Shown here in pieces: positions 7,481 to 16,239 of a stretch of DNA of 42,490 nucleotides (positions are counted from its first letter, which is position 1; each line of letters opens with the position of its first letter). The position numbers were made by a program, and so were the translations under genes. Origin of the DNA: Novosphingobium silvae (lineage in GTDB: Bacteria; Pseudomonadota; Alphaproteobacteria; Sphingomonadales; Sphingomonadaceae); assembly GCF_009856825.1 (NCBI RefSeq), contig NZ_WVTD01000022.1:1-42490 (forward strand), given 5' to 3'. Below the pieces are notes generated by a model. That model saw only the letters and a list, made by a program, of their open reading frames with translations, was not told where the DNA came from and did no database searches.

Positions 7481-8359
7481 ATGGAGATGCACCAAATTCG
7501 CTATTTTCTTGCGGTTGCCCGCACTCTGAACTTCACGCGCGCTGCTGAGGAATGCAATGTCACTCAGCCGTCACTAACCCGCGCGGTGCAGAAGCTGGAA
7601 GATGAACTGGGCGGGCTGCTGTTTCGTCGCGAACGCGCTCTGACCCATTTGACTGACCTGGGAAGGCAAATGCTACCCTTACTTGAACAGACCTATAAGG
7701 CGGCTCAGGCCGCAAAAGCTTTGGCCAAAGGGATTGGCAAGGCACAGGTGGCACCGCTTCATCTCGGCATCGCATCGTCAGTCGAATCGAACGAATTGCA
7801 TGCGGTGTTGGCGGAGGTCGCATGTGGGCTCAACGGCTTCGAGCTGTCCACGTCGGAAGGAAGCTCAGCGGAGTTGCTTGAACTGGCGTTTAAAGGTGAC
7901 CTGGATCTTATCGTGATAGAGGCGCCCCCCGACGTGCACGACAGGCTCGATCCGTGGCCGCTTTTCGAACAGCATTACCATATGGTTGCGCGGGGTGATC
8001 ACCGCCTTTCTGGACGGGATGATGCGTCGTTGTCGGATTTGATAGAAGAGCCCTGGATAGACTGCGGCCAGGACTCGACGGCACGGCTGCGCGCCGTTGC
8101 CGGGAACGCGGGCGTCGAGGTCGCCTTTCGGCATAAAGTGTCAGGGCCAAGGCAAGCCGACCGGTTGCTACTCGCGGGTCTCGGAAGCGCACTATTGCCC
8201 GTGCCTGCACCGCTCCACGCCGACCTCCGCGCGCTCGCTTTGATGGATGAAGGACTGGTCGCCCCGGTGATCCTGGCGGGTATAGCCGGCCGCCAACGTT
8301 CACCCGCGGCCGACGCCTTTGTGCGCGCGGCGCGCGCTCGCAAGTGGCCGGATCGTTAA
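7481..8359 (+). CDS. LysR-family transcriptional regulator
   Basis: 292 aa. The N-terminal winged helix-turn-helix is typical: MHQIRYFLAVARTLNFTRAA, then CNVTQPSLTRAVQKLEDEL. Residues about 90-290 form the periplasmic-binding-protein-like effector domain. It is divergent from the plsC/nitrilase unit, the usual arrangement for a LysR and its target, so it may once have controlled the nitrilase. The effector is unknown. The converging gene downstream (peroxiredoxin-like) is on the other strand and is another conceivable target. Confidence 0.9.
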   Translation: MEMHQIRYFLAVARTLNFTRAAEECNVTQPSLTRAVQKLEDELGGLLFRRERALTHLTDLGRQMLPLLEQTYKAAQAAKALAKGIGKAQVAPLHLGIASSVESNELHAVLAEVACGLNGFELSTSEGSSAELLELAFKGDLDLIVIEAPPDVHDRLDPWPLFEQHYHMVARGDHRLSGRDDASLSDLIEEPWIDCGQDSTARLRAVAGNAGVEVAFRHKVSGPRQADRLLLAGLGSALLPVPAPLHADLRALALMDEGLVAPVILAGIAGRQRSPAADAFVRAARARKWPDR

Positions 8360-8376
8360 TCGACGGCCACTCGGCA

Positions 8377-9021
8377 TCAACCCAAACCAGCGACTACGGC
8401 AATGACATCGTCAGGCTCGGCACGGACGCGAAAATCCGGGTCGGCAAAAGCGAAGCGCACCGTCTGCTCGCGGTCGATCACAAAAGTAGCCGGGACGGGC
8501 AGGATCCAACCCGGTCCGCCATAAATGTCGGCGAGATCAAGGCCGCAGGCCCGGTAGCGCTGCTGCAGGTCCGCATCGCAGTGGAAGGCCAGGCCGACCG
8601 AAAGCGCGAGCCCGTGATCAATGTCGCACAGGATCGAGGCGTCGGGTCCGATCAGATCGCGAAGCCGCTCCGCGCGGCCGCCGACCTCGCCGGTGATCGT
8701 GACAAAACGTCCACCGGCGGCGGCGAGCGCGTCGACGCGTTCGCCCCACGCGCTCAGCTCGCCGTGGCAGAACGGGCACCAGCCGCCGCGATTGAAACTT
8801 AGCACGATTGGCCCATCGGAGACCAATTCTGTTAGTGACCGATACCTCCCGAGGGCGTCAGGAATGGCAAAATCGAGGAAACGCTCGCCGACCTTAGGGG
8901 CGTTTTCGGCGACCGCGCCCCTGCGCAGCTTGGCGACGAAGGCGTCATAAACCGGTGTCCATTCGGGAGTGGAGTCGCGGCATTCATCGAGCAGTTCGGA
9001 AAGGGCGGGTGTGTTTTTCAT
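8377..9021 (-). CDS. Peroxiredoxin-like (AhpC/TSA) protein
   Basis: 214 aa in the thioredoxin fold. The active site is SFNRGGWCPFCHGELSAW, a CPFC motif in the position of the peroxidatic Cys of the peroxiredoxin-like family; PVPATFVIDREQTVRFAF is the conserved cis-Pro strand. No signal peptide, so cytoplasmic. Probable role: thiol peroxidase or disulfide reductase in oxidative stress. ATG 9021 (MKNTPALSEL) is chosen as the first start that fits the family's N-terminus; an in-frame extension to 9093 has no ribosome site. It converges with lysR and diverges from the DedA operon, with copy 3 of the shared element in between. Confidence 0.85.
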   Translation of the reverse strand: MKNTPALSELLDECRDSTPEWTPVYDAFVAKLRRGAVAENAPKVGERFLDFAIPDALGRYRSLTELVSDGPIVLSFNRGGWCPFCHGELSAWGERVDALAAAGGRFVTITGEVGGRAERLRDLIGPDASILCDIDHGLALSVGLAFHCDADLQQRYRACGLDLADIYGGPGWILPVPATFVIDREQTVRFAFADPDFRVRAEPDDVIAVVAGLG

Positions 9022-9140
9022 GAGTGGAAGATGGAAGTTGGGAGCGTAAAAGGGAAGCGCGTTGCTACTATCAGTTTCATACACGGCTGACATGCAAGCG
9101 CAGCGTCATCATGCGTGGTGGCTATCAAAAGGATCGTGAC

Positions 9141-9185
9141 CCGGCATTTCCTTTGCATGCGCGCGCGGGGCATTGCAGCGTCACG
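9141..9185 (+). promoter_or_regulatory. Shared regulatory element, copy 3 (upstream of DedA operon)
   Basis: CCGGCATTTCC at 9141-9151, 14 nt, CGGGGCATT at 9166-9174, two nt, AGCGTCACG at 9177-9185. It is identical in all three blocks and in spacing to 3490-3534. The GGCATT box ends 46 nt before the GTG at 9221. Confidence 0.7.
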
Positions 9186-9220
9186 GCCGATGACAACGGC
9201 CGCGACCTGGAGTGCCTGAC

Positions 9221-9826
9221 GTGACTGCGACTGCGACTGACCTTCTCACCAGCGGCCTAATGGCCGTCGCTAACCAGCCGGTGCTGCTGGTCCTGGTGAT
9301 CGTCGTCGCGACCTTCATCCTCGAGGATGTCGCAACCGTGACGGTGGCCTTGCTCGCTTCGCACATGGTCATTGACGGCACGATCGCGGTGGCCGCGCTC
9401 GTTGCAGGCACGATCCTCGGTGACCTTGCCGTCTACTACGTGGCGCGCCGCGCCGCGCATTTTCCCTTGGTGGCGCGCTTCCTTGGCGGGGCTGGTCTGC
9501 GTCCAGTCCTCGCCTGGCTCAAGCGACATGCACTCGGGATGGTGCTGATCGCGCGCTTCACCCCGGGCCTTCGCCTACCGGTTTTCGCCGGTGCAGGGTC
9601 GTTGGGTGTGCCCGTGCGCGGTTTCGTGATTGTGATCGCGCTTTCGACTCTGGTGTGGACTCCGGCTCTTTACTGGGCGGCAAGCCGCCTTGGCATGTCG
9701 GGGCTAGAACGCTACGGTATGCTAAGCTGGGCGCTGCCCGCCGCTCTTATCGCTGTGTTTTTATTGGCGCCACGGATCGTCTCCTGTCTCATTAAGCGCG
9801 GCGCTGTCACGGCGGTTCCTGTATGA
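9221..9826 (+). CDS. DedA-family membrane protein
   Basis: 201 aa with about five membrane segments. The DedA/SNARE-associated signature is present: GTILGDLAVYYVARR (about residues 62-77) and the Arg/Gly motif ARFTPGLRLPVFAGAGSLG (about 110-128). DedA proteins are undecaprenyl-phosphate or phospholipid flippases needed for envelope integrity. GTG 9221 is preferred to GTG 9212, because GGAG (9209-9212) is 8 nt upstream of 9221 and overlaps 9212. It is the first gene of a six-gene operon; its stop overlaps the ATG of the AraC regulator (ATGA). Confidence 0.85.
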   Translation: MTATATDLLTSGLMAVANQPVLLVLVIVVATFILEDVATVTVALLASHMVIDGTIAVAALVAGTILGDLAVYYVARRAAHFPLVARFLGGAGLRPVLAWLKRHALGMVLIARFTPGLRLPVFAGAGSLGVPVRGFVIVIALSTLVWTPALYWAASRLGMSGLERYGMLSWALPAALIAVFLLAPRIVSCLIKRGAVTAVPV

Positions 9827-10704
9827 CCGCCGAGCGCGCCAGCTTTCATATGCACCGCGACCTTGGCATCGAGCATATCAGCGCGACCTATCGCCAGCAC
9901 CGTTTTCCGCCGCACGCCCATCAGGAGTATCTGATTGGGCTGACGATCGCTGGGGTAGAGCACATCATCCAGGACGGCGAGCGCTGGCAGAGCCGAGCGG
10001 GCCAGGTGCGCACCATTAACCCTGGGGTGGTCCACGAAGGCGGTTGCGGCGAAGGTGAACCATGGGCCTATGAGGCGCTTTATATTCCTGAAACGCTGAT
10101 CCTCGAAGCGGTCCTGTCGGTTGGGCGCGTGACCACTGCGCCGCGTCTTTCCGACCCGGTACTCGACGATCACAAACTTGCGGGAGAACTGCGGCTGCTG
10201 TTTGCGCTGTTGAAGGCCGAGGACGAGGCGCTGATTAGGGAAGAGGCTTTGACCGGTTTCCTGAGCCGCGTCGCCCGGCACCGTATTCTGCGCGTCGACC
10301 GTCCGCTGAACGGGCGCGAGCCACAGGCTGTCGCACGGGCCCGCGACTATCTCGCAGCCAATGCCCGACGGCGCGTTCCGCTCGAAATCCTGGCCACGGT
10401 TTCAGGCTTGAGCAAATTTCACCTGTTGCGCGTGTTCAAAGCGCAAACCGGTCTCACCCCGTGGCAGTTCCAAACGCAGATCCGGATCGACCTTGCTCGA
10501 CGGCTGCTCGCTGCGGGCGAACCCGCGGGGCAAGTCGCGGCCGCTTGTGGGTATGCCGACCAAAGCCACATGACGCGCCGTTTTCGCGAACTCGTGGGCC
10601 TAACCCCTGCCGCCTATGCGGCCGACACACGCCGCTCCTTCTTGCCTAGCCGGAGCAATATTCTACAAGATCGGCGGTCAGCGCTGGACGGAGAAACAAG
10701 ATGA
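9823..10704 (+). CDS. AraC-family transcriptional regulator
   Basis: 293 aa. The N-terminal cupin-like sensor domain carries HRFPPHAHQEYLIGLTIAG and GVVHEGGCGEGEPW. The C-terminal double helix-turn-helix (about 170-270) shows VPLEILATVSGLSKFHLLRV and VAAACGYADQSHMTRRFREL followed by GLTPAAY. It probably controls the operon it sits in or a partner locus, but the ligand is unknown. It overlaps the genes on both sides by 4 nt, so its synthesis is tied to the operon. Confidence 0.9.
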   Translation: MTAERASFHMHRDLGIEHISATYRQHRFPPHAHQEYLIGLTIAGVEHIIQDGERWQSRAGQVRTINPGVVHEGGCGEGEPWAYEALYIPETLILEAVLSVGRVTTAPRLSDPVLDDHKLAGELRLLFALLKAEDEALIREEALTGFLSRVARHRILRVDRPLNGREPQAVARARDYLAANARRRVPLEILATVSGLSKFHLLRVFKAQTGLTPWQFQTQIRIDLARRLLAAGEPAGQVAAACGYADQSHMTRRFRELVGLTPAAYAADTRRSFLPSRSNILQDRRSALDGETR

Positions 10705-11924
10705 TGACCGTTGTTCTCACGCCGCGCGGCCTTCCAGTCACGACATGCTCGGCCGCACTCGCCGATGCGCTGCATTGCTTTGAGGAAGAGGTGCTCGACT
10801 ACGGCTCACAAGCTGCCGCCTTGTTCGACGCGCTTCCGCTCGACCCGGAATGCGCGCTCGCAACCAGCTATGCAGCGGCGCTACACCTTTTTCGCGGAAC
10901 GCGCGACGGCCATGACCGGGCAAGCCCGCTCGCGGCCAACGCGCTCAATCTTGCCGCTGGGAGCGTCCGCGAAACGCAACTGACGGTAGCGATCGAGAGG
11001 TGGGCGGCTGGCGATGTTGCCAGCGCCACCGCGATCCTGGCCGCATGGGTCAGCCAAGAGCCGACCGATCTGTTCGCGGGCAAACTGCTCCAGCATCTCT
11101 TATTCTCAACCGGGAATGTGGCAGCGATGCTGGAGTCGATGACGCCGATCGCTGCCGCCGTCCCGCGCGAACCACGCGTCCTTGGAATGCTGGCCTTCGC
11201 GCTTGATCAGACCGGGCTCACACGCGAAGCGGAAGGCGCTGCCAGGGCGGCGCTCGAGATCGCGCCCGACCCATGGGCGCATCATGCGCTCGCGCACGTA
11301 CTCGATGCCGAAAGGCGGTATGAAGAGGGCCAGGCGTGGATGCGCGCGCACTCCGGGGCGTGGGCAAACTGCACGTCGTTTCTTTACACGCATAATTGGT
11401 GGCACGCGGCGCTGTTCCACCTTGCTTTAGGTGACACCGAAGGCGCGCTAGCGCTTTACCATGACCGCATCTGGGCCGTTCGCAAGGATTATGTCCAAGA
11501 TCAGGTGAATGCCGTCTCATTGTTGGCTCGACTGGAGCTCGCTGGCGTCGACGTTGATGACCGCTGGGAGGATGTGGCAACGTATATCCGACCGCGCCGC
11601 GCCGATGCGCTAGATGGCTTTCTCGACCTCCACTACGCCTATGCGCTGGCGCGGTCCGGCGACCGACAGGCGGTCGACGAGTTGCTCGCCGCGCTTGCAC
11701 ATGCGGCTGCCTCTGGTCAGCGCTCTCGCCGTATCGCCCTTGACGCGGCTGACGGGCTGGCTTCTTTCGCTTTCGGCGACCACGTCCGCGCTTCACAGCG
11801 CCTCGGCGCAGTCGCGAAGGATTTGCACCTGCTTGGCGGCAGCACTGTCCAGCGCCGGCTGTTCGGCACGATCCTGGACTGCGCCAGAGCGGGTACGCGC
11901 CATCTGTTCAAGTGCGCGGCGTAG
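10701..11924 (+). CDS. TTC38-like tetratricopeptide protein
   Basis: 407 aa, without signal peptide, built of helical hairpins. FLYTHNWWHAALFHLALGDT (about 228-247) is the hallmark of the TTC38 family, found in bacteria and animals, whose function is not established. The repeats begin near residue 45 and run to about 370. It may scaffold or act on the product of neighbouring enzymes. It starts within the AraC stop (ATGATGA) and overlaps the next gene by 13 nt. Confidence 0.8.
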   Translation: MMTVVLTPRGLPVTTCSAALADALHCFEEEVLDYGSQAAALFDALPLDPECALATSYAAALHLFRGTRDGHDRASPLAANALNLAAGSVRETQLTVAIERWAAGDVASATAILAAWVSQEPTDLFAGKLLQHLLFSTGNVAAMLESMTPIAAAVPREPRVLGMLAFALDQTGLTREAEGAARAALEIAPDPWAHHALAHVLDAERRYEEGQAWMRAHSGAWANCTSFLYTHNWWHAALFHLALGDTEGALALYHDRIWAVRKDYVQDQVNAVSLLARLELAGVDVDDRWEDVATYIRPRRADALDGFLDLHYAYALARSGDRQAVDELLAALAHAAASGQRSRRIALDAADGLASFAFGDHVRASQRLGAVAKDLHLLGGSTVQRRLFGTILDCARAGTRHLFKCAA

Positions 11925-12745
11925 TGCTGGCTAGAATCCTGACTGCGGCGGCGTTCCTTGTCGGCGGAGGCTGCTCAATGCCGGCCGGCCCGACGGCGAC
12001 GTCCGATGAGATTGCCGGATTGGAGCGCGGCTATTTCGCGCTGCCGGGCGGCACGGCATCGAAGGTTAGCTATCTGCGCGCCGGCGATCCTGATGGCCGA
12101 CGCGTCATTTTCGTGCACGGTTCGCCGGGAGAGGCGGGCGGCTGGGCTGACTATCTGCTGCATGTCCCACCAGGTTTTGAGTATATCGCGATCGACCGGC
12201 CCGGGTTCGGCGCATCGAACCCCGATGATGCGGAGCCGTCTCTGAAGCGCCAGGCCGCCGCGCTCGCGCCGCTCCTGCAACAACGATCGGGCAAATGGCC
12301 AATACTGGTCGGCCATTCGCTCGGCGGGCCGATCATCGCCCGCGCGGCCGCTGACCTGTCAGGGCGGATCGATGCGTTGCTGATCCTTGCCGGATCACTC
12401 GATCCGGAACTGGAACGCGTACATCCAATGCAGCCGGTCGGCGAATGGTGGGGGGTGCGGAATATGCTGCCGCGTCATTTGCGCAACGCCAATCGCGAAC
12501 TGCTAACTCTTAAGGGCGAGCTGGATGTCCTCCAACCGAGACTGCAGAAGCTCACGCTGCCAGTGACCATTATCCACGGCACAAGCGATACGCTGGTGCC
12601 GGTTGAGAATGTCGCGTTCATGCGCAGGCATTTGGCTGGCACCAAGCCGCTAACGGTAGAGTTATTGCCGGAGCAGGGGCATTTTATACCCTGGGAACGC
12701 CGTGATACGATCGAGCGCGCGCTCACGGTGCTGGCGCGCCGATGA
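11912..12745 (+). CDS. Alpha/beta hydrolase, probably exported or lipid-anchored
   Basis: 277 aa. The N-terminus is a short hydrophobic leader ending FLVGGGCSM, a poor but possible lipobox. The catalytic set is complete: nucleophile in GHSLGG (about residue 135), oxyanion-hole HGSPG, acid in HGTSDTLVP and His in EQGHFIPWE. It should hydrolyse an ester, lactone or similar bond; the substrate is unknown. GTG 11912 lies inside the TPR gene and a later GTG (11924) is possible. The stop overlaps the ATP-grasp start (ATGA). Confidence 0.8.
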   Translation: MRGVVLARILTAAAFLVGGGCSMPAGPTATSDEIAGLERGYFALPGGTASKVSYLRAGDPDGRRVIFVHGSPGEAGGWADYLLHVPPGFEYIAIDRPGFGASNPDDAEPSLKRQAAALAPLLQQRSGKWPILVGHSLGGPIIARAAADLSGRIDALLILAGSLDPELERVHPMQPVGEWWGVRNMLPRHLRNANRELLTLKGELDVLQPRLQKLTLPVTIIHGTSDTLVPVENVAFMRRHLAGTKPLTVELLPEQGHFIPWERRDTIERALTVLARR

Positions 12746-13827
12746 GCGCGGCGATGCCTCCGCTCGACCCGGCGCCGCCGCTGTCGCGTTTCGAGTTCTG
12801 GTCGCCAGGGTTATTCTATCTACCGGTCTGGGGATGGGCTGTTTGGCTGGCTTTGCGTCATCGCGGGGTCAGGCTTCCCCTAGTTGCCAATCCGGGGTTG
12901 CCGGCGAGCGGGCTGGTGGGTGAGTCCAAGAGCCTAGTGCTCGGCAAAGCGGGCGCCGAGGCGAAAAAATGGATCGCCCCGTTTACGACCGTGATGCGCG
13001 ACGGGCTTGCCCCTTCGGACGCAGCGGCCGACGCGCTTGTGGCGCTTGATCGCGCCGGGCTGGCGCTGCCGGTCGTCGCTAAACCGGATTTGGGGTGCCG
13101 CGGGGCGGGCGTCCGCCCGGTCCGGACCAAGATCGAGTTGGCTGACTATCTTGCGGGCTTTCCGCTCGGCCAGACGATCATTCTTCAGCAGCTTGTGGAT
13201 GTAGAGGGAGAGGCCGGCGTGTTCTATGTGCGTGAGCCGGGGACGGAGCACGGGCAGATCTTTTCGCTCACGCTCAAGCATTTTCCGCATGTCACGGGCG
13301 ATGGCTTATCAACGCTTCGTGAGCTTATCAGCCGCGATCCGCGCGCCGGCCAGCTCCCGCATCTCTACCTGCCTCGACATAAGGCGCGACTTGACCAGAT
13401 TGTACCGGACGGCGAGCGTGTCCGGCTCGCTTTTGCCGGTAGTCATAGCCGCGGCGCGATTTTCCGCGATGGTTCGCGCCATATCACCGAGGCGCTCGAG
13501 AGGCGGTTCGACGCGATCGCGCGCGATATTCCTGAATTCTGGTTCGGTCGCTTTGATGTTCGCTTTGCCGATTTCGAAGCATTCCGGCGCGGCGAGGATT
13601 TCACGATCGTCGAAGTCAACGGCGCGGGTGCCGAAGCGACGCACATATGGGATAGCCGCATGCGCCTTCGCGATGCATACCGCACCCTGTTCCGCCAGTT
13701 TGGCATGCTCTGGGCGATCGGCGCGGCCAATCGGCGCCGTGGATTTCGGCCCGAGCCGTGGCGAACATTTCTGGAGCGCTGGATGGCAGAGCGGCGCCTC
13801 ATCAGCATTTACCCTCCAACTGCATGA
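12742..13827 (+). CDS. ATP-grasp (D-Ala-D-Ala-ligase-like) protein
   Basis: 361 aa. A hydrophobic N-terminal segment (FYLPVWGWAVWLALRHRG) may hold it at the membrane. The rest has ATP-grasp features: LPVVAKPDLGCRGAGVRPVR (Lys and Gly-rich loop), IILQQLVDVEGEAGVFYVRE, FGRFDVRF and the Mg-binding FTIVEVNGAGAE. ATP-grasp enzymes join a carboxylate to an amine or thiol through an acyl-phosphate, so an amide-forming reaction is likely. Lying just before a beta-lactamase-fold amidase, it hints at a make-and-trim pair. It is coupled to both neighbours by 4-nt overlaps. Confidence 0.75.
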   Translation: MSAAMPPLDPAPPLSRFEFWSPGLFYLPVWGWAVWLALRHRGVRLPLVANPGLPASGLVGESKSLVLGKAGAEAKKWIAPFTTVMRDGLAPSDAAADALVALDRAGLALPVVAKPDLGCRGAGVRPVRTKIELADYLAGFPLGQTIILQQLVDVEGEAGVFYVREPGTEHGQIFSLTLKHFPHVTGDGLSTLRELISRDPRAGQLPHLYLPRHKARLDQIVPDGERVRLAFAGSHSRGAIFRDGSRHITEALERRFDAIARDIPEFWFGRFDVRFADFEAFRRGEDFTIVEVNGAGAEATHIWDSRMRLRDAYRTLFRQFGMLWAIGAANRRRGFRPEPWRTFLERWMAERRLISIYPPTA

Positions 13828-14927
13828 TCGAGCCGCCACCTCAGGATTTTGACCGCACACGCTGGAAAGACGCCCGCTGGTCGCGCTGGTCGTTTCGCAA
13901 CACTGCTCACTTCCTCCCCACATGCGCAGTCGCCGCCTCCCCGAATCCGCGCCCGCTGCAGTTAGGCACCCCGTGGCGACCTGAAGGCTTCGAGACCTTT
14001 CTCGCCGAGACGCACGCAACAAGCGCAATCCTCCTCACCGGTGGCGCAGTGTCGGCCGAGCACCCTGCCGGCGCGGCGTCCGATCCGCGCCCCCATATGC
14101 TGTTCTCGATCACGAAGTCCGTGGTCGGCCTGGTCGCGCGCATGCTGATAGTTCAAGGCGAAGTCGACGCCGAACGTAGGGTCAGTGACTATCTAGCTGA
14201 TCTCGCCGGCACGGCGTTTGGTGACGCGACGCTGGCGGGGCTGTTGGACATGGAGGACGGTGTCGCTTTCGATGAAACCTATGCCGATCCGGCGGCCGAT
14301 ATCCACACTTATTCGCGCGGATATTGGGGCGATGCGAACGGCGGCGCGCGCGGCCAACTCGCCGCGCTGCCGCGCCGCCCAACCGTGACCGGCTTCTCCT
14401 ACCGCACTCCGGTAGCCGATGTCGTCGGTGCCGTGCTGACCGCCAGCACAGGAGTGCGCTTGTCGACGCTGGTCGAAACCTTGTTGTGGAACCCAATGGG
14501 AGCGGCGCACGACGCGCATTTCCTGCTTGATACCGACGGCGTTGAAATCGCCGGGGCAGGTCTCAACGCCGCGCCCGCGGACTTGGCGCGGCTTGCATTG
14601 CTGTTGCTTGATCGCGGCGCCTGGAACGGCCGCCAAGTGCTGGCTGAACGCGTAGCTGACGCGCTGTTCGAGGGAGGAGACATGGACGCCTTCGCGCGCG
14701 GCTATAGCGGCCGGCCCGGATGGTCGTATCGCGACCTTTGGTGGCACATGGGCGGTGAGCGACTGGCGGCCCTTGGTGTCCACGGTCAGCGCCTGATCAT
14801 AGATCGCAAGTCAAATTTTGTGCTGGTCCGCACCGGCGCCCAGCCGGAGCCGGACAACCGACCGATCGATCCCGCTCACGATTCAATCTTAGTAGCCATT
14901 GAAGACCGGCGGACCGGACAACATTGA
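13824..14927 (+). CDS. Serine hydrolase, beta-lactamase class C / NylB-like
   Basis: 367 aa from ATG 13824, which overlaps the preceding stop. Motifs: SITK (Ser-x-x-Lys nucleophile, about residue 94) in HMLFSITKSVVGLVAR; SYRTP in the Tyr-x-Asn position; WWHMGGERLAALGVHGQ in the place of the KTG box. LADLAGTAFGDATLAGLLDM and the nearby MEDGVAFDE resemble 6-aminohexanoate-dimer hydrolases and EstB-type esterases. The likely reaction is amide or ester hydrolysis. No clear signal peptide. Last gene of the operon. Confidence 0.8.
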   Translation: MIEPPPQDFDRTRWKDARWSRWSFRNTAHFLPTCAVAASPNPRPLQLGTPWRPEGFETFLAETHATSAILLTGGAVSAEHPAGAASDPRPHMLFSITKSVVGLVARMLIVQGEVDAERRVSDYLADLAGTAFGDATLAGLLDMEDGVAFDETYADPAADIHTYSRGYWGDANGGARGQLAALPRRPTVTGFSYRTPVADVVGAVLTASTGVRLSTLVETLLWNPMGAAHDAHFLLDTDGVEIAGAGLNAAPADLARLALLLLDRGAWNGRQVLAERVADALFEGGDMDAFARGYSGRPGWSYRDLWWHMGGERLAALGVHGQRLIIDRKSNFVLVRTGAQPEPDNRPIDPAHDSILVAIEDRRTGQH

Positions 14928-14950
14928 ACCGAGAAAGGAGCTTGGGTTCA

Positions 14951-15136
14951 ATGAGCCATGTCGATCCCGATCGCGAGCGTATCGCTGCGCTTCAATCCAT
15001 CACCCGCGATGCTACGATACGAATGCTCGACCTCAGTCAAATCAGTGGCTTCAAATCGGACAACGAGGTTCTCGATCATATGCGCGGATTCCCGAATTAT
15101 GCCGTGACGATGGGTCGCTCTTTGAAAGGTAACTAT
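14951..15136 (+). other. Short in-frame leader before the OYE pseudogene
   Basis: AGGAG at 14936-14940 precedes ATG 14951, which opens a frame running without stop into the Old Yellow Enzyme gene. The 62 residues start MSHVDPDRERIAALQSI, faintly like the N-terminus of DUF1330 proteins. It is more likely a fragment fused by deletion than a real N-terminal domain, because ATG 15137 has its own ribosome site. Confidence 0.35.
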
Positions 15137-16221
15137 ATGTCCGCCCTGTTCAGCCCGTTCGACCTTGGCCCGGTGCCGCTCACCAATCGCATCGTCGCCT
15201 CGCCGATGTGTCAATATTCCGCCGACGATGGCTCGGCCACGGACTGGCATCACCAGCATTTGCCCAGCTACGGCATGAGCGGTGCTGCGCTCGTGATGAC
15301 CGAGGCTACGCATGTCGAGCGGAGGGGGCGGATCACTCACGGCTGTCTGGGGCTGTACTCCGACACCAATGAGCGCTTGGAAAAGTGATGACGGCAGCGC
15401 GCAGATTCGCGCCTGAGGGCACGCGTTTCGGTGTCCAGCTTGCACATTCCGGCCGCAAGGGATCCGCTGCGCGCCCGTGGGAGGGCGGCAAGCCGCTGCG
15501 CACCGATCAGGACCCCTGGGCCACTGTCGCACCGTCGGCCATTCCGTTCACGGAAGGCTGGGCAACCCCCGAAGCGCTGGACGAAGCGGGGATCGAACGC
15601 GTTATCGCCGCCCTCGTGCAGGCCGCCGAACGCGCCGCGCGGATCGGCTTCGACGTGGTCGAGCCTCATGCCGGCCATGGCTATCTGTTGCACCAGTTTC
15701 TGTAGCCGCTGTCGAACCAGCGCGATGACCGCTGGGGCGGCACCACCGAGAGCCAGGCGCGGTTTCTGCCGATAATCGCCCAACAGGTGCGCGCCGCACT
15801 CCTCCGAGGTATCGCACTCGGGGTCCGCCTGACCACCACCGACTGGGCAGACGGCGGCGTCGATACCGGTGATGCCGTCGAAGTTGCACGCCAGCTGAGG
15901 GCGCTTGGGGTCGACTATATCTGCGCGACCGGAGGTTTTGTCATTCCGCCGTCGGGCATTCCGTTTGGGCCTGGCTATCAGGTGCACCTTGCGGAACGGA
16001 TCAAGCGCGAGTCGGGAATCGCCACCCGCGCGGTCGGCGGCATTTCAGATCCGCCCCAGGCCGAGGCGATCATCGCTGATGGTAAGGCCGATATGGTGGC
16101 GCTCGCCACCACTTTCCTTGCCGATCCGCGCTGGGCGTGGCGTGCCGCCGACGCGCTTGGCGCGACCATTGCTTATCCTGGCCCCTATGCCCGCGCCAAA
16201 GGCGTGTGCAACGTCGCATAG
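15137..16221 (+). pseudogene. NADH:flavin oxidoreductase (Old Yellow Enzyme, YqjM-like), broken
   Basis: It starts at ATG 15137 with GAAAGGT at 15124-15130. The family sequence is easy to follow: LFSPFDLGPVPLTNRIV, SPMCQYSADDGSATDWH, then RFGVQLAHSGRKGS, VEPHAGHGYLLHQFL, DRWGG, AVGGISDPPQAEAI. Two lesions interrupt it: a one-base loss at about 15,384-15,388 (stop TGA where LEKVMTAARRF should continue), and TAG at 15703-15705 where the family has Ser after HQFL. The gene would have made about 360 aa. Confidence 0.85.
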
Positions 16222-16239
16222 CAAGAAGGCGTTCCAACC

